Shown: piece after piece, positions 44,496-52,374 of the stretch
Numbering within the stretch: the stretch's first letter is position 1
How the letters are laid out: each line of letters begins with the position of its first letter
DNA from: Streptomyces marianii
Lineage (GTDB): Bacteria > Actinomycetota > Actinomycetes > Streptomycetales > Streptomycetaceae
Assembly: GCF_005795905.1 (NCBI RefSeq)
Contig: NZ_VAWE01000001.1
Location: 806,001-870,000 of the forward strand
DNA length: 64,000 nt
Direction: 5' to 3'
Notes under the pieces: model-generated
What the model saw: only the letters and a program-made list of their open reading frames with translations
Told to the model about the DNA's origin: nothing
Database searches by the model: none
Translations under genes and position numbers: made by a program

Positions 44496-45128
44496 TCAGC
44501 CGGCGGAGGGGACGGGGGCCGGGACGGACACGGTGGCGGATGTGTTGAGCGCCGCGGCGACCTCGATCGTGCGGCGGGTCTGGTAGGCCATGGCGCCGAC
44601 GTTCTCCTCATGGATGAACCCGGGGCGGTTGCCCGCGACGGTGCCGGCGCCGTACGGGTTGCCGTTGTTCTTCTCGTAGAGGACGGCATCGGTGGAGCCG
44701 GTCGCCACGATGACCGATCCCCAGTGGCAGATCGCGTTGTGCAGGGCGAGGATCGTGGTCACCTGGCCGCCGTGCTCGGCGGAGCCGGAGGCGAAGGCGG
44801 AGACGGCCTTGTTGAGCAGCTTCCCGGGGATGGAGAGCGCCGAGGTGGTGTTGATGAACTGCATCAACTGCGGTGCGGCCAGGCCGAAGTGCACCGGCGA
44901 GCCGAGCAGGATGGCATCCGCCCACTCCAGGTCGTCCAGGCTTGCCTCGGGTATGTCCGCGGTGGCTGCGGCGTGCTCCTTCGAACCGGCCCGGCCGGTG
45001 GCGGCGAACTCCGCGACCCGGCGCAGGCGGACCTCGGCGCCTTCCTTGGCGGCCGCCTCGGCGGCGGCCTCGGCGAGCCGGTGGGTCGAGCCGGTCGAGG
45101 AGTAGTAGATGACGGCGACATTGGTCAT
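44496..45128 (-). CDS. Second WrbA-type NAD(P)H:quinone oxidoreductase, 210 aa
   Basis: It begins TNVAVIYYSSTGSTHRLAEA (FMN loop), followed by DLEWADAILLGSPVHFGLAA, VSAFASGSAEHGGQVTTILA and ICHWGSVIVATGS. It is clearly paralogous to the 42240-42887 enzyme, including the shared NPYGAG/NPYGVS loop near the C-terminus. Two copies in one cluster suggest distinct substrates or a heavy need to reduce quinonoid species. It starts at ATG 45128. Confidence 0.9.
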   Translation of the reverse strand: MTNVAVIYYSSTGSTHRLAEAAAEAAAKEGAEVRLRRVAEFAATGRAGSKEHAAATADIPEASLDDLEWADAILLGSPVHFGLAAPQLMQFINTTSALSIPGKLLNKAVSAFASGSAEHGGQVTTILALHNAICHWGSVIVATGSTDAVLYEKNNGNPYGAGTVAGNRPGFIHEENVGAMAYQTRRTIEVAAALNTSATVSVPAPVPSAG

Positions 45129-45223
45129 AGTCAAGGGCTCCCTGAGCATACGGAGGGTGCGGCGGATGAGGACGCAACGAATGGTGTTGCGGCGGGCCGG
45201 GCCGTCGCAATGACGTGCCCGGC

Positions 45224-45235
45224 AGTACGTCAAGT
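45224..45235 (-). promoter_or_regulatory. Shared cluster motif upstream of the second WrbA-like gene
   Basis: On the minus strand it reads ACTTGACGTACT, about 100 bp upstream of the start at 45128, overlapping the stop codon of the MFS gene. Confidence 0.5.
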
Positions 45236-46423
45236 CCTGCGGGCGGCCCGCACGGCGAGGCCGACGCCGAAGGCGGCGACGGCGAGAGCCACCGCCAGGA
45301 CCAGCGCGAGCTGGCCGAACCCGTCCAGGATTCCCGGGAGTTGGGCGCCCGCCCCGGCCCCCACGTTCAGCGTGAAGCCGTACAGGGCGATGGCGGTGGT
45401 CTGCGCGGCCCCGGCCTGGCTGCCGACGGCCTGGATGAGGGCGGGTCCGAGCGTGGAGAAGCCCAGCATGAAGACGAACAGGGCGCCACCCAGCATTACC
45501 GCGTCGCCCCCGCCGTAGCCGACGGCGAGCATCGTGGCGCCGATCACGGCGAGCGCGCCGAACGCACGGTGCTGGGCCTTGAAGCGGCCGAGCGCGGGCG
45601 CGAGCAGGACTGCGATGACCAGCGCCGGCAGGGCGCTGGCGCGCAGCGCGAGCATGGCGGCCCCGCTGTCCGCCACCCCCGGGGGCCCGTAGAGCTCCAC
45701 GCCGGTGTAGAGCGCGGTGAGGGCGCCCGCACCGACGAGGATGACCAGGTACAGCGGCACGACGCGGCCCGACAGCGCGCCGCGGGTGGCGTCGCGGCCG
45801 GCGGTGGGCCGCACGACGGCGGGCACGAACGGCGGGTCGGGAAGCAGCACCCGCCAGGTGACGGCGGCACCGGCCACCAGCAGTGGCACAGTCACCCAGA
45901 ACACCGAGGTCCAGCCGAGCAGCGACTCCAGGAGCTGCGCCTCGACCTGGCCGAGTACCACGGTGGCGCCCATGCAGGCGGAGACCACGGTCAGGGCGAG
46001 CGGAACACTCTCCTTCGCGACGCGGGCGTGGACGTACGCGTACGCCATCGGGATGAAGGAGCCGGCGAACAGCCCCTGGAAGGCGCGCAGGGCGACACCG
46101 GTACTCAGGTCGGAGACGAGCGGCACCAGGGCCGTGACGACGGCCATCGCGAGGACGTTGGCGACCATCACGGTGCGCCGCCCCCAGCGGTTGGAGAGCG
46201 GCCCGCTGACGAGCGAGCCCACGGCGTGGGCGAGGGCGAAGGCGGTGGTGGACAGGGCGGCCGACGCGGTCGGGACCTGCCACGCGTCCGCGACCTGCGG
46301 CATCAGCGGGATGGTCACATACATCTGCCCGACCACGAGCACGCCCATCAGGGACACCGTCGCCACGGTCGCGGCGAGCGGTGCCGTCTTCGAAGTCGCC
46401 TCGACGACCTTTGAGTTCGGCAT
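45230..46423 (-). CDS. MFS exporter, 12-span type, 397 aa
   Basis: About 12 hydrophobic spans are visible, starting PLAATVATVSLMGVLVVGQM. The MFS motif A between spans 2 and 3 reads GPLSNRWGRRTVMVANVLAM. The AraJ/YnfM-like pattern AFQGLFAGSFIPMAYAYVHA follows. ATG 46423 is preceded by GAGGA; the upstream reading of 12 further codons lacks a site. It is likely to export the cluster product or a toxic intermediate. Confidence 0.9.
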   Translation of the reverse strand: MPNSKVVEATSKTAPLAATVATVSLMGVLVVGQMYVTIPLMPQVADAWQVPTASAALSTTAFALAHAVGSLVSGPLSNRWGRRTVMVANVLAMAVVTALVPLVSDLSTGVALRAFQGLFAGSFIPMAYAYVHARVAKESVPLALTVVSACMGATVVLGQVEAQLLESLLGWTSVFWVTVPLLVAGAAVTWRVLLPDPPFVPAVVRPTAGRDATRGALSGRVVPLYLVILVGAGALTALYTGVELYGPPGVADSGAAMLALRASALPALVIAVLLAPALGRFKAQHRAFGALAVIGATMLAVGYGGGDAVMLGGALFVFMLGFSTLGPALIQAVGSQAGAAQTTAIALYGFTLNVGAGAGAQLPGILDGFGQLALVLAVALAVAAFGVGLAVRAARRT

Positions 46424-46472
46424 ACAACGATCCTCTTGGCGGGCGGGGCGGGGCGACAACCCGGGACACCGT

Positions 46473-46484
46473 CATCCGTCAGGT
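46473..46484 (-). promoter_or_regulatory. Shared cluster motif upstream of the 12-span MFS gene
   Basis: On the minus strand it reads ACCTGACGGATG, about 55 bp upstream of the start at 46423. A second half-match (GATGACGG) overlaps it. Confidence 0.45.
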
Positions 46485-46522
46485 CGCCGCCCCCGCCCGG
46501 CGTGTGTCCCGGAACCGCCGAA

Positions 46523-46554
46523 CCCCCGCACCACGGGGGACATGGGTGCGGGGG
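46523..46554 (-). terminator. Terminator of the 14-span MFS gene
   Basis: CCCCCGCACC (46523-46532) pairs with GGTGCGGGGG (46545-46554) around a 12-nt loop, about 50 bp past the stop at 46606. Confidence 0.65.
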
Positions 46555-46605
46555 CTGCATCCGGGCGCGGGCCGAAGACCGGCGACGACCGCTCCGGACG
46601 GCGGG

Positions 46606-48087
46606 TCAGACCTGGACGGTCTGCGGCTCGTCGGCGGCCGGGGTGGCCTTCGGAGCCGAGTCGGCAGTCTTCCTCTCCGGCTTGGAGAGGCCGAGGGAGA
46701 CCAGGGCGGTCAGGCCGATGCCCGCCGCGGCGAGGAAGACCGCGGTGCGCAGGCCGTCGGTGGTGGCGGTGGTGAGCGCCCCGCCGCTCAGACCCTCAAG
46801 GCCCGAGTTGGCGACGGCCACCAGGACGGCGAGGCCGACGGCGCCACCGATCTGCTGGGTGGTGGAGGCGGTACCGGAGGCGATGCCCTGCTCCATCGGG
46901 TCGACGCCGACGGTGGCGGCACCGAACATCAGGGTGTAGCCGGCGCCCTGGCCGACACCCATCACGATCATGCCCGGGACCAGTGCCAGGTAGGAGGTGT
47001 CGGTGGCGAGGGTCAGACCCACGATCACCGTGCCGACCAGACCGACGACCAGGCTGGCGATCATGATCGCGCGGATGCCGTACCTGGTGGCCAGGCGGCC
47101 CGCTGTCTGGGCGCCGACGGCGATGGCGACCATCGGGACCAGGAAGGCGAGGCCGGTCTCCAGGGCGCTGTAGCCCTGCACACCCTGGAAGTAGACGGTG
47201 AGGAAGTAGAGCAGGGTCCCGAACGTGGCCATGTAGAGGAAGGTCACGGCGCTGCCGGTGCTCAGGTTGCGGTTGCGGAGCAGGCGCATCGGCATCAGCG
47301 GGTCACTGCTGCGCTGCTCGATGACGAAGAACGAGACCAGCAGAACCGCACCGACGGCCAGGGCTCCCAGGACGGTCGAGGAACCCCAGCCCGACTCGGG
47401 GCCCTGGACCAGGGCGAAGACGACGGCGGTGGTGCCGATCGTGGCGGTGAGCGCGCCGGCCAGGTCGAAGCGGCGACGGACCTCGCCGAGGACGTCCGGG
47501 GCGATCAGCGGAACGGCGAACAGGATCGCGACGAGGGCCAGCGGGACGTTCACGAAGAACACCGACTCCCAGCCGAAGGCCTCGGTGAGCACGCCGCCGA
47601 GCAGCGAGCCCACGATCATGCCGGAGCCACCGGCGGTCCCCCAGACGGCGAAGGCGCGGTTGCGCTCCTTCCCCTCGGCGAACTTGGTGGAGACCAGCGT
47701 CAGCGTGGCCGGGAAGAGGAAGGCGCCGCCGATGCCCTGCACCGCGCGGGCGGCGATGAGCATTTCGGGCGAGGTCGCGAGGCCTCCGACGAGCGAGGAG
47801 ACGCCGTACAGGGACAGGCCGAGGATGAACATCCGGCGCGGGCCCCACAGGTCGCACGCACGTCCGCCGAGGAGCAGGAATCCACCGAAGGCGACCGCGT
47901 ATGCACTGATCACCCACTGCAGGTTCTGGGCGGAGAACCCGAGATCGGAGCCGATCTCCGGCAGGGCGACGTACACGATGTTGTAGTCGATGGAGATGAT
48001 GAGCTGGGCGAACGCCAGCAGCGCCAGGAGGAGACCCGGCCGGCGACGCGGCGCCTCGGTGACGGCGCCTGTGGCCGAAGACGGCAT
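46606..48087 (-). CDS. DHA2-family (EmrB/QacA) MFS exporter, 14-span type, 493 aa
   Basis: The first span contains the DHA2 motif AQLIISIDYNIVYVALPEIG. Motif A is LGGRACDLWGPRRMFILGLS, and motif C (antiporter) is in WGTAGGSGMIVGSLLGGVLT. About 14 spans fit the hydrophobic profile. It lies downstream of the Rrf2-type regulator gene with 75 bp between them. DHA2 pumps export small aromatics and antibiotics by proton antiport, so a self-resistance role is likely. Confidence 0.92.
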   Translation of the reverse strand: MPSSATGAVTEAPRRRPGLLLALLAFAQLIISIDYNIVYVALPEIGSDLGFSAQNLQWVISAYAVAFGGFLLLGGRACDLWGPRRMFILGLSLYGVSSLVGGLATSPEMLIAARAVQGIGGAFLFPATLTLVSTKFAEGKERNRAFAVWGTAGGSGMIVGSLLGGVLTEAFGWESVFFVNVPLALVAILFAVPLIAPDVLGEVRRRFDLAGALTATIGTTAVVFALVQGPESGWGSSTVLGALAVGAVLLVSFFVIEQRSSDPLMPMRLLRNRNLSTGSAVTFLYMATFGTLLYFLTVYFQGVQGYSALETGLAFLVPMVAIAVGAQTAGRLATRYGIRAIMIASLVVGLVGTVIVGLTLATDTSYLALVPGMIVMGVGQGAGYTLMFGAATVGVDPMEQGIASGTASTTQQIGGAVGLAVLVAVANSGLEGLSGGALTTATTDGLRTAVFLAAAGIGLTALVSLGLSKPERKTADSAPKATPAADEPQTVQV

Positions 48088-48162
48088 GACTGTGCCTTTC
48101 CATACGGGGTGGGAAACGGGGGGGCGGCCCCTTGAGCGGGCCCGCGGTCGTTCCGGACGTGG

Positions 48163-48648
48163 TCAGTTCCGGTCGAACCAGTGGCGTACGTAGTCGGAGG
48201 CGGCGGGGTTGGCCCGCCGCACCTCGGCCGCGAGGTCGGCCACGGTCCTGGCGGCGAGCTGCCGCCGCCAGGCCAGGTCCGCCAGGGAGAAGGCCCGGGC
48301 TACCGTGCACCGGGTGCGGTGCTCTTCCGGCACGGCGAGTTCACCGGCCGGACCCCGGTGGCGGATGCCGGTGCAGAGGAACGCCTGCGCGGAGCCGTCG
48401 ATGGCCGCTGCCACGTCCATCAGGGAGATCTGGTCCGGCCCGCGGCCGAGACGGAAACCGCCTCGCGGGCCGGATTGGGACGAGACGATGCCGGCTCGTC
48501 CCAGAGCGTTCAGCTGCTTGTTCAGATAGGCGGTGGGCAGCTCGTAGAACGCGGCGAGCCGGGCTGCCGTGACCGCCTTCTCAGGTGCGACCCAGGAGAG
48601 GTTGATACAGCAGTGCGCTGCCCACTCGACGCCCTCTCTCAGCTTCAT
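48163..48648 (-). CDS. Rrf2-family [2Fe-2S] regulator, RsrR-like, 161 aa
   Basis: The winged-helix domain reads VTAARLAAFYELPTAYLNKQ, LNALGRAGIVSSQSGPRGGF (wing). Its cysteines are C13, C14, C92 and C114. Glu8 and His12 together with Cys92 and Cys114 match the unusual Glu/His/Cys/Cys ligand set known for the Streptomyces redox sensor RsrR (Glu8, His12, Cys90, Cys110). NsrR uses three cysteines instead. It overlaps the upstream hydroxylase gene by ATGA and precedes the DHA2 exporter. It may sense the redox state, NO or nitrite produced by the cluster (inference). Confidence 0.88.
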   Translation of the reverse strand: MKLREGVEWAAHCCINLSWVAPEKAVTAARLAAFYELPTAYLNKQLNALGRAGIVSSQSGPRGGFRLGRGPDQISLMDVAAAIDGSAQAFLCTGIRHRGPAGELAVPEEHRTRCTVARAFSLADLAWRRQLAARTVADLAAEVRRANPAASDYVRHWFDRN

Positions 48649-50348
48649 GTCGTCGACGTTATGCGTCCGGGATGTCCACCAGAAGAGCCGCCCGAATTAA
48701 GTGTCAGGTTCGTTTCTCCGGCGGTTCCGAGGCGCTGCAGCGGGTCGCCCGTGGCGGGCCGCGGACCCGTCAGAACGGTCCTCAGCTCCGTCTCCAGAAG
48801 CCCCAGATCGGCCGCGTGACCATGCGCGGCGATATGCCCGTCGGGTCGCACCAGGTAGTACCCGGGTCCACCGCAGCCGGTCGCTGCGCGCAGTTCGCGG
48901 CGCCTCAGGACGACGGTGCGTATCCGCGCGCCGTACCGGTGGACGACGTGTCCGGCCTCGGTCAGCCAGGCCGCGTCGGACGGCACCAGCACCAGGGTCC
49001 AGGCGTGCGGGTCGGCCGACGGTCCGGAGATGCCGTGGGCGACCGCGTACCGTCTCGGGAAGACGGCCCCCGGCTTGAGGCCGCCGGGGACTCGGTCACG
49101 CAGCTTGCAGCGGGTGAGCCCGGAGGGCCGCTGGCTCTCGCGCACCGGCGGATAGGCGAGTCTGCGTCCGGCCATCACCGGCGTGTAGAACCGGGTGACC
49201 GCGCCGGTGCGCTCGAAGAGGCCGAACGCCGCGTCTCTGGCCCAGACCTTGGCGCGGCTGTCGGCCACCCACGCCCGGGTCTGCAGGTCGGTGTCGCGGA
49301 CGATCTGCCGAGTGGCCTCGGAGCGCTCGGCTCCGTAGGTCTCCAGCAGCGTGGCGGGTGACTCGCCGCGGATGACCGCGGCCAGTTTCCAGCCCAGGTT
49401 CTGGGCGTCCTGCAGGCCGTTGTTCATGCCCTGGCCACCGGCCGGGCTGTGCACATGGGCGGCGTCGCCGACCAGGAAGACCCGGCCGGCCTGGAAACGG
49501 GACGCGTGCCGGGCGTGCACCCGGAACACCGCCTGCCAGACCGCCTCGCTCAGACGCACCCCGCGGGGTCCGCGCTCGTCGACGAGTTCCTGCATCATGC
49601 CGAGGGTGACCTCGCCCCTGCCCTGAGGCATGACGGACAGGAAGCGGTGGATCCCGTCCGGCATCGGCACGATGACCAGGGCGCCGCTGGGTGCCTGGTA
49701 GAACAGGCACTCGTCCCGCGGGAGTTCACCCTCGATTCGGGCGTCGATGAGGGCGAACGCCATTTCGTAGGTGCTGCCCTCGAAGCCGATGCCGAGCTGC
49801 CCGCGGACCGCGCTGCCGGCGCCGTCCGCGCCGACGACGAACGGCGCGGGGATACGCTGCACGACGCCGTCCGCGTCCTCCACGACCGCGGTGACGCCGT
49901 CACTGGCCCCGAGGTCACCGGAGAAGTCCACACGCTCCAGGGCGAGCAGCCGCACGGACCGCTCGACCTTCCCGCCCAGCTCGTGCAGCCGCCGGGTGAG
50001 CAGCCGTTCGGTGTCGTGCTGGGGCAGCACCCGGCAGGCGGTGTCCTCCGTCAGTGCGAACGAGGCGAGCGGCTTGCGCTCTGAGAAGTAGCTCAGCCGG
50101 TTGATCTGTACGGACTCCTGGTGCACGCCGTCCCCCAGGCCCGCGTCCCGGAGGATGTCCAGGGCGCGCGGCCAGACGGACAGTGCCTTCGGGGTGGTCG
50201 CCGGCTCCGGGTTGCGATCGATGACGCGCACCCGGATACCGCGGCGCAGTAGTTCGACGGCGGTCAGCAGGCCGGAAGGGCCCGCGCCGACGACCAGGAC
50301 GTCGAAGTCGTCCGGCGCGCCGGATTCGTTGTCGCTCATCTCGCTCAT
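48645..50348 (-). CDS. FAD-dependent aromatic hydroxylase (PHBH/MhpA class), 567 aa
   Basis: This is a group A flavoprotein monooxygenase. The FAD fold is FDVLVVGAGPSGLLTAVELL, and the DG fingerprint is PFVVGADGAGSAVRGQLGIG. The GD motif is GRVFLVGDAAHVHSPAGGQG followed by MNNGLQDAQNLGWKLAAVI. The C-terminal thioredoxin-like domain (about residues 410-540) is typical of MhpA and rifampicin-monooxygenase relatives. It probably hydroxylates the arylamine or a derived phenol. It overlaps both neighbours by ATGA, so it is part of a NAT-hydroxylase-Rrf2 operon. ATG 50348 or the internal ATG nine bases later could be used. Confidence 0.9.
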   Translation of the reverse strand: MSEMSDNESGAPDDFDVLVVGAGPSGLLTAVELLRRGIRVRVIDRNPEPATTPKALSVWPRALDILRDAGLGDGVHQESVQINRLSYFSERKPLASFALTEDTACRVLPQHDTERLLTRRLHELGGKVERSVRLLALERVDFSGDLGASDGVTAVVEDADGVVQRIPAPFVVGADGAGSAVRGQLGIGFEGSTYEMAFALIDARIEGELPRDECLFYQAPSGALVIVPMPDGIHRFLSVMPQGRGEVTLGMMQELVDERGPRGVRLSEAVWQAVFRVHARHASRFQAGRVFLVGDAAHVHSPAGGQGMNNGLQDAQNLGWKLAAVIRGESPATLLETYGAERSEATRQIVRDTDLQTRAWVADSRAKVWARDAAFGLFERTGAVTRFYTPVMAGRRLAYPPVRESQRPSGLTRCKLRDRVPGGLKPGAVFPRRYAVAHGISGPSADPHAWTLVLVPSDAAWLTEAGHVVHRYGARIRTVVLRRRELRAATGCGGPGYYLVRPDGHIAAHGHAADLGLLETELRTVLTGPRPATGDPLQRLGTAGETNLTLNSGGSSGGHPGRITSTT

Positions 50349-51145
50349 TCCGTCCGCACGCCGGCGGTGACGCCGAGGCCGGGCTCCTTGGGCAGCCGGT
50401 CCAGGCCGATGCCGAAGTACTTCTTGTACGCCGCGAACACCTCGGCGTCGTCGGTGAGGGTCTGCTTGCTGCGCTCCTCCCCCGCGACCCGGCTCATCTG
50501 GGTGTTGCCCTTGAGGGTGACCAGGCCGTCGGGGGTGCGAATGGAGCAGAACAGCCCCTGGAGGAACGGCGACTCGGGAGAGGTGCGGTACCACCACAGA
50601 GTGGGAGCGAAGTCCGCGACGCGCACCGGGCGCTCGTCGACCTGGTAGAGGGGCTTGCCGCCGAGGTGGATGTCCACGGTGCCGTTGTCGGCGTCGGACA
50701 GCTGGTATGTGCCGTGGGGGTCCTGCTGCGGCTCGCGGGAGCCGAGGCGCAGCGGCTGCCTGCTGTTGCGGCCGAAGCCGACGTCGACGAGCCAGGCCTC
50801 GCCGTCCAGCCACACGCGCAGCGCCAGGTGGCCGAGGAGCGGGCCGAGGCCGTCGGGGCGGTGCACCCGGCCCGGCAGTATCTCGACCCGGTATCCGAGT
50901 GCCGTCAGCAAGTGCGAGAAGGCGGGGTTCAGTTCGTAGCAGCCACCGCCGCGGTTCTTCCGGACGATCTTCTCCAGGACCCGCTCGTCCATGAAGATCT
51001 CTTCGTCCAGATGGTAGTCGAGGTTCTCGAACGGCACCGACAGGATGTGGCGGTCCATCAGGTGCCGCAGTCCTTCGAGGTCGGCCTCGGCGGGCCGGGT
51101 CGCGCCGATACGGCGCAGGTACTCCTCCATGATGTCGTCCAACAT
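50345..51145 (-). CDS. Arylamine N-acetyltransferase homologue 2, 266 aa
   Basis: The triad is intact: Cys in RGGGCYELNPAFSHLLTAL, His in GPLLGHLALRV and Asp in EAWLVDVGFGRNS. The N-terminus reads LDDIMEEYLRRIGATRPAEA. Full-length similarity to the NAT at 43588-44397 (shared PFENLDYH, VTLKGN, FGPTLWW/FAPTLWW) marks a duplicated pair. Substitutions around the active site differ, so the two may use different acyl donors or amines. ATG 51145 follows AAGGAG at 7 nt. Confidence 0.9.
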   Translation of the reverse strand: MLDDIMEEYLRRIGATRPAEADLEGLRHLMDRHILSVPFENLDYHLDEEIFMDERVLEKIVRKNRGGGCYELNPAFSHLLTALGYRVEILPGRVHRPDGLGPLLGHLALRVWLDGEAWLVDVGFGRNSRQPLRLGSREPQQDPHGTYQLSDADNGTVDIHLGGKPLYQVDERPVRVADFAPTLWWYRTSPESPFLQGLFCSIRTPDGLVTLKGNTQMSRVAGEERSKQTLTDDAEVFAAYKKYFGIGLDRLPKEPGLGVTAGVRTE

Positions 51146-51210
51146 CACTGTCTCCTTGTGTGTAAAGGGGGATCGGGGTGTGGGTGCGGGGTCGTGCGTG
51201 AGTAGCGGGG

Positions 51211-52257
51211 TCAGTGGGCCCGGCCGTGCTGCGGGCCCTGCCATGTGAGCAGTGACAGGCCCATCGCCATCCCGCCGCCGAACGCGGCGAGCAGGACGAG
51301 GTCGCCGTCGGCGAGCTCACCGGAGCGCGCGGCCAGGTCGAGGGTGACGGGCACCGAAGCCGCTCCGGTGTTGCCGAACTCCTCGTAGCTGACGCGCGTC
51401 CGTCCGTCCGGGACGCCGAGTGCGGCCGACATGTCGTCGAGCATCCGCCCGTTGGCCTGGTGCGGCACGAAGTGGGCCAGGTCCTCGACGCGGTGGCCGG
51501 CGTCCGTGACGAACGCGGAGATGGCCGGGACGACGTTGGTGTTCACGAAGTCGCGGACGCCGCGGCCGTTCATGGTGAAGTACTGAAGCCCCGCGGCGAG
51601 GGTCTCCGCGGTGGCCGGGAACCGGCTGCCGCCGCCGGCCACCTCGATCAGATCACGGTCGGCCGCGAAGCTGGCCAGCCGCCCGGCGACGAGGCCGCGT
51701 CCCTGACGTGCGGGGCCGATGACCACGGCGCCGGCGCCGTCGCCGAAGAGGACGGCGGTGCGCCGGTCCTCGGGGTTGAGGATGCGTGAGTAGATGTCCG
51801 CTCCGATGACCAGCGCGTACCGGGAATCGGCACCCTTGAGCATCTGCTCGGCGGTGTTGAGGGCGAAGAGGAAACCGCTGCAGACGGCGTTGACGTCGAA
51901 CGCGGCGGTGCCGGCGGTCGCGCCTAGCCCGTCGGCGACCACACAGGCGGTGGGCGGCTGCGGGTAGTCCGGAGTCGAAGTCGCCACGATGACGAGTGCG
52001 AGCTCGGAGGCCCGGACCCCGGCTGCCTCGAGCGCCGCCCGGCCGGCCACCACGGCCAGGTCGGAGGTGGCCTCGTCGGGCTTGGCCCGGCGGCGGTTGC
52101 GGATGCCCGTCTTGCCGCGGATCCAGGAGTCGGTGACACCGGCCCCGGCCCCCACCTCCGTGTTGTTCACGACGTGGGACGGAAGGCAGGATCCTGTGCC
52201 CAGGATCGCTGTGCCGGAAGACGGCCGGCCGGACCGTGCAGTGCCCGTAGTGATCAT
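51211..52257 (-). CDS. 3-oxoacyl-ACP synthase III-like (KAS III) enzyme, 348 aa
   Basis: The Cys-His-Asn triad of FabH-type thiolases is present: Cys in AFDVNAVCSGFLFALNTAEQ (about residue 126), His in LAHFVPHQANGRMLDDMSAA and Asn in EEFGNTGAASVPVTL. The C-terminus ends with VLLAAFGGGMAMGLSLLTW. No acyl carrier protein, ketoreductase or other PKS gene is nearby, so it may act like the KAS III homologues that esterify or acylate a scaffold instead of starting a chain (inference). ATG 52257 has AAGGAAGGG upstream and two shared motifs about 90-115 bp upstream. Confidence 0.9.
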   Translation of the reverse strand: MITTGTARSGRPSSGTAILGTGSCLPSHVVNNTEVGAGAGVTDSWIRGKTGIRNRRRAKPDEATSDLAVVAGRAALEAAGVRASELALVIVATSTPDYPQPPTACVVADGLGATAGTAAFDVNAVCSGFLFALNTAEQMLKGADSRYALVIGADIYSRILNPEDRRTAVLFGDGAGAVVIGPARQGRGLVAGRLASFAADRDLIEVAGGGSRFPATAETLAAGLQYFTMNGRGVRDFVNTNVVPAISAFVTDAGHRVEDLAHFVPHQANGRMLDDMSAALGVPDGRTRVSYEEFGNTGAASVPVTLDLAARSGELADGDLVLLAAFGGGMAMGLSLLTWQGPQHGRAH

Positions 52258-52342
52258 TGTGTGACCCTTCCTTGAGAGCTCGGGTCTCCCCGCGCAGCAG
52301 ATGCTTCCCGGGTCGGAACACACGGGCAAAGCACGGCCGGCG

Positions 52343-52374
52343 AACCCGTCAGGTAGTCGGGGAGTACGTCAGAT
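52343..52374 (-). promoter_or_regulatory. Paired shared cluster motifs upstream of the KAS III gene
   Basis: On the minus strand ATCTGACGTACT (52363-52374) and ACCTGACGGGTT (52343-52354) lie 20 bp apart, a two-turn direct repeat. The second overlaps the phzE stop codon. Confidence 0.55.

Noticed and set aside
43588..51145. NAT genes as housekeeping detoxification genes
   Set aside because: Two paralogues overlap or lie within the cluster operons and share its orientation and motifs, so a pathway role is more likely, though not proven.
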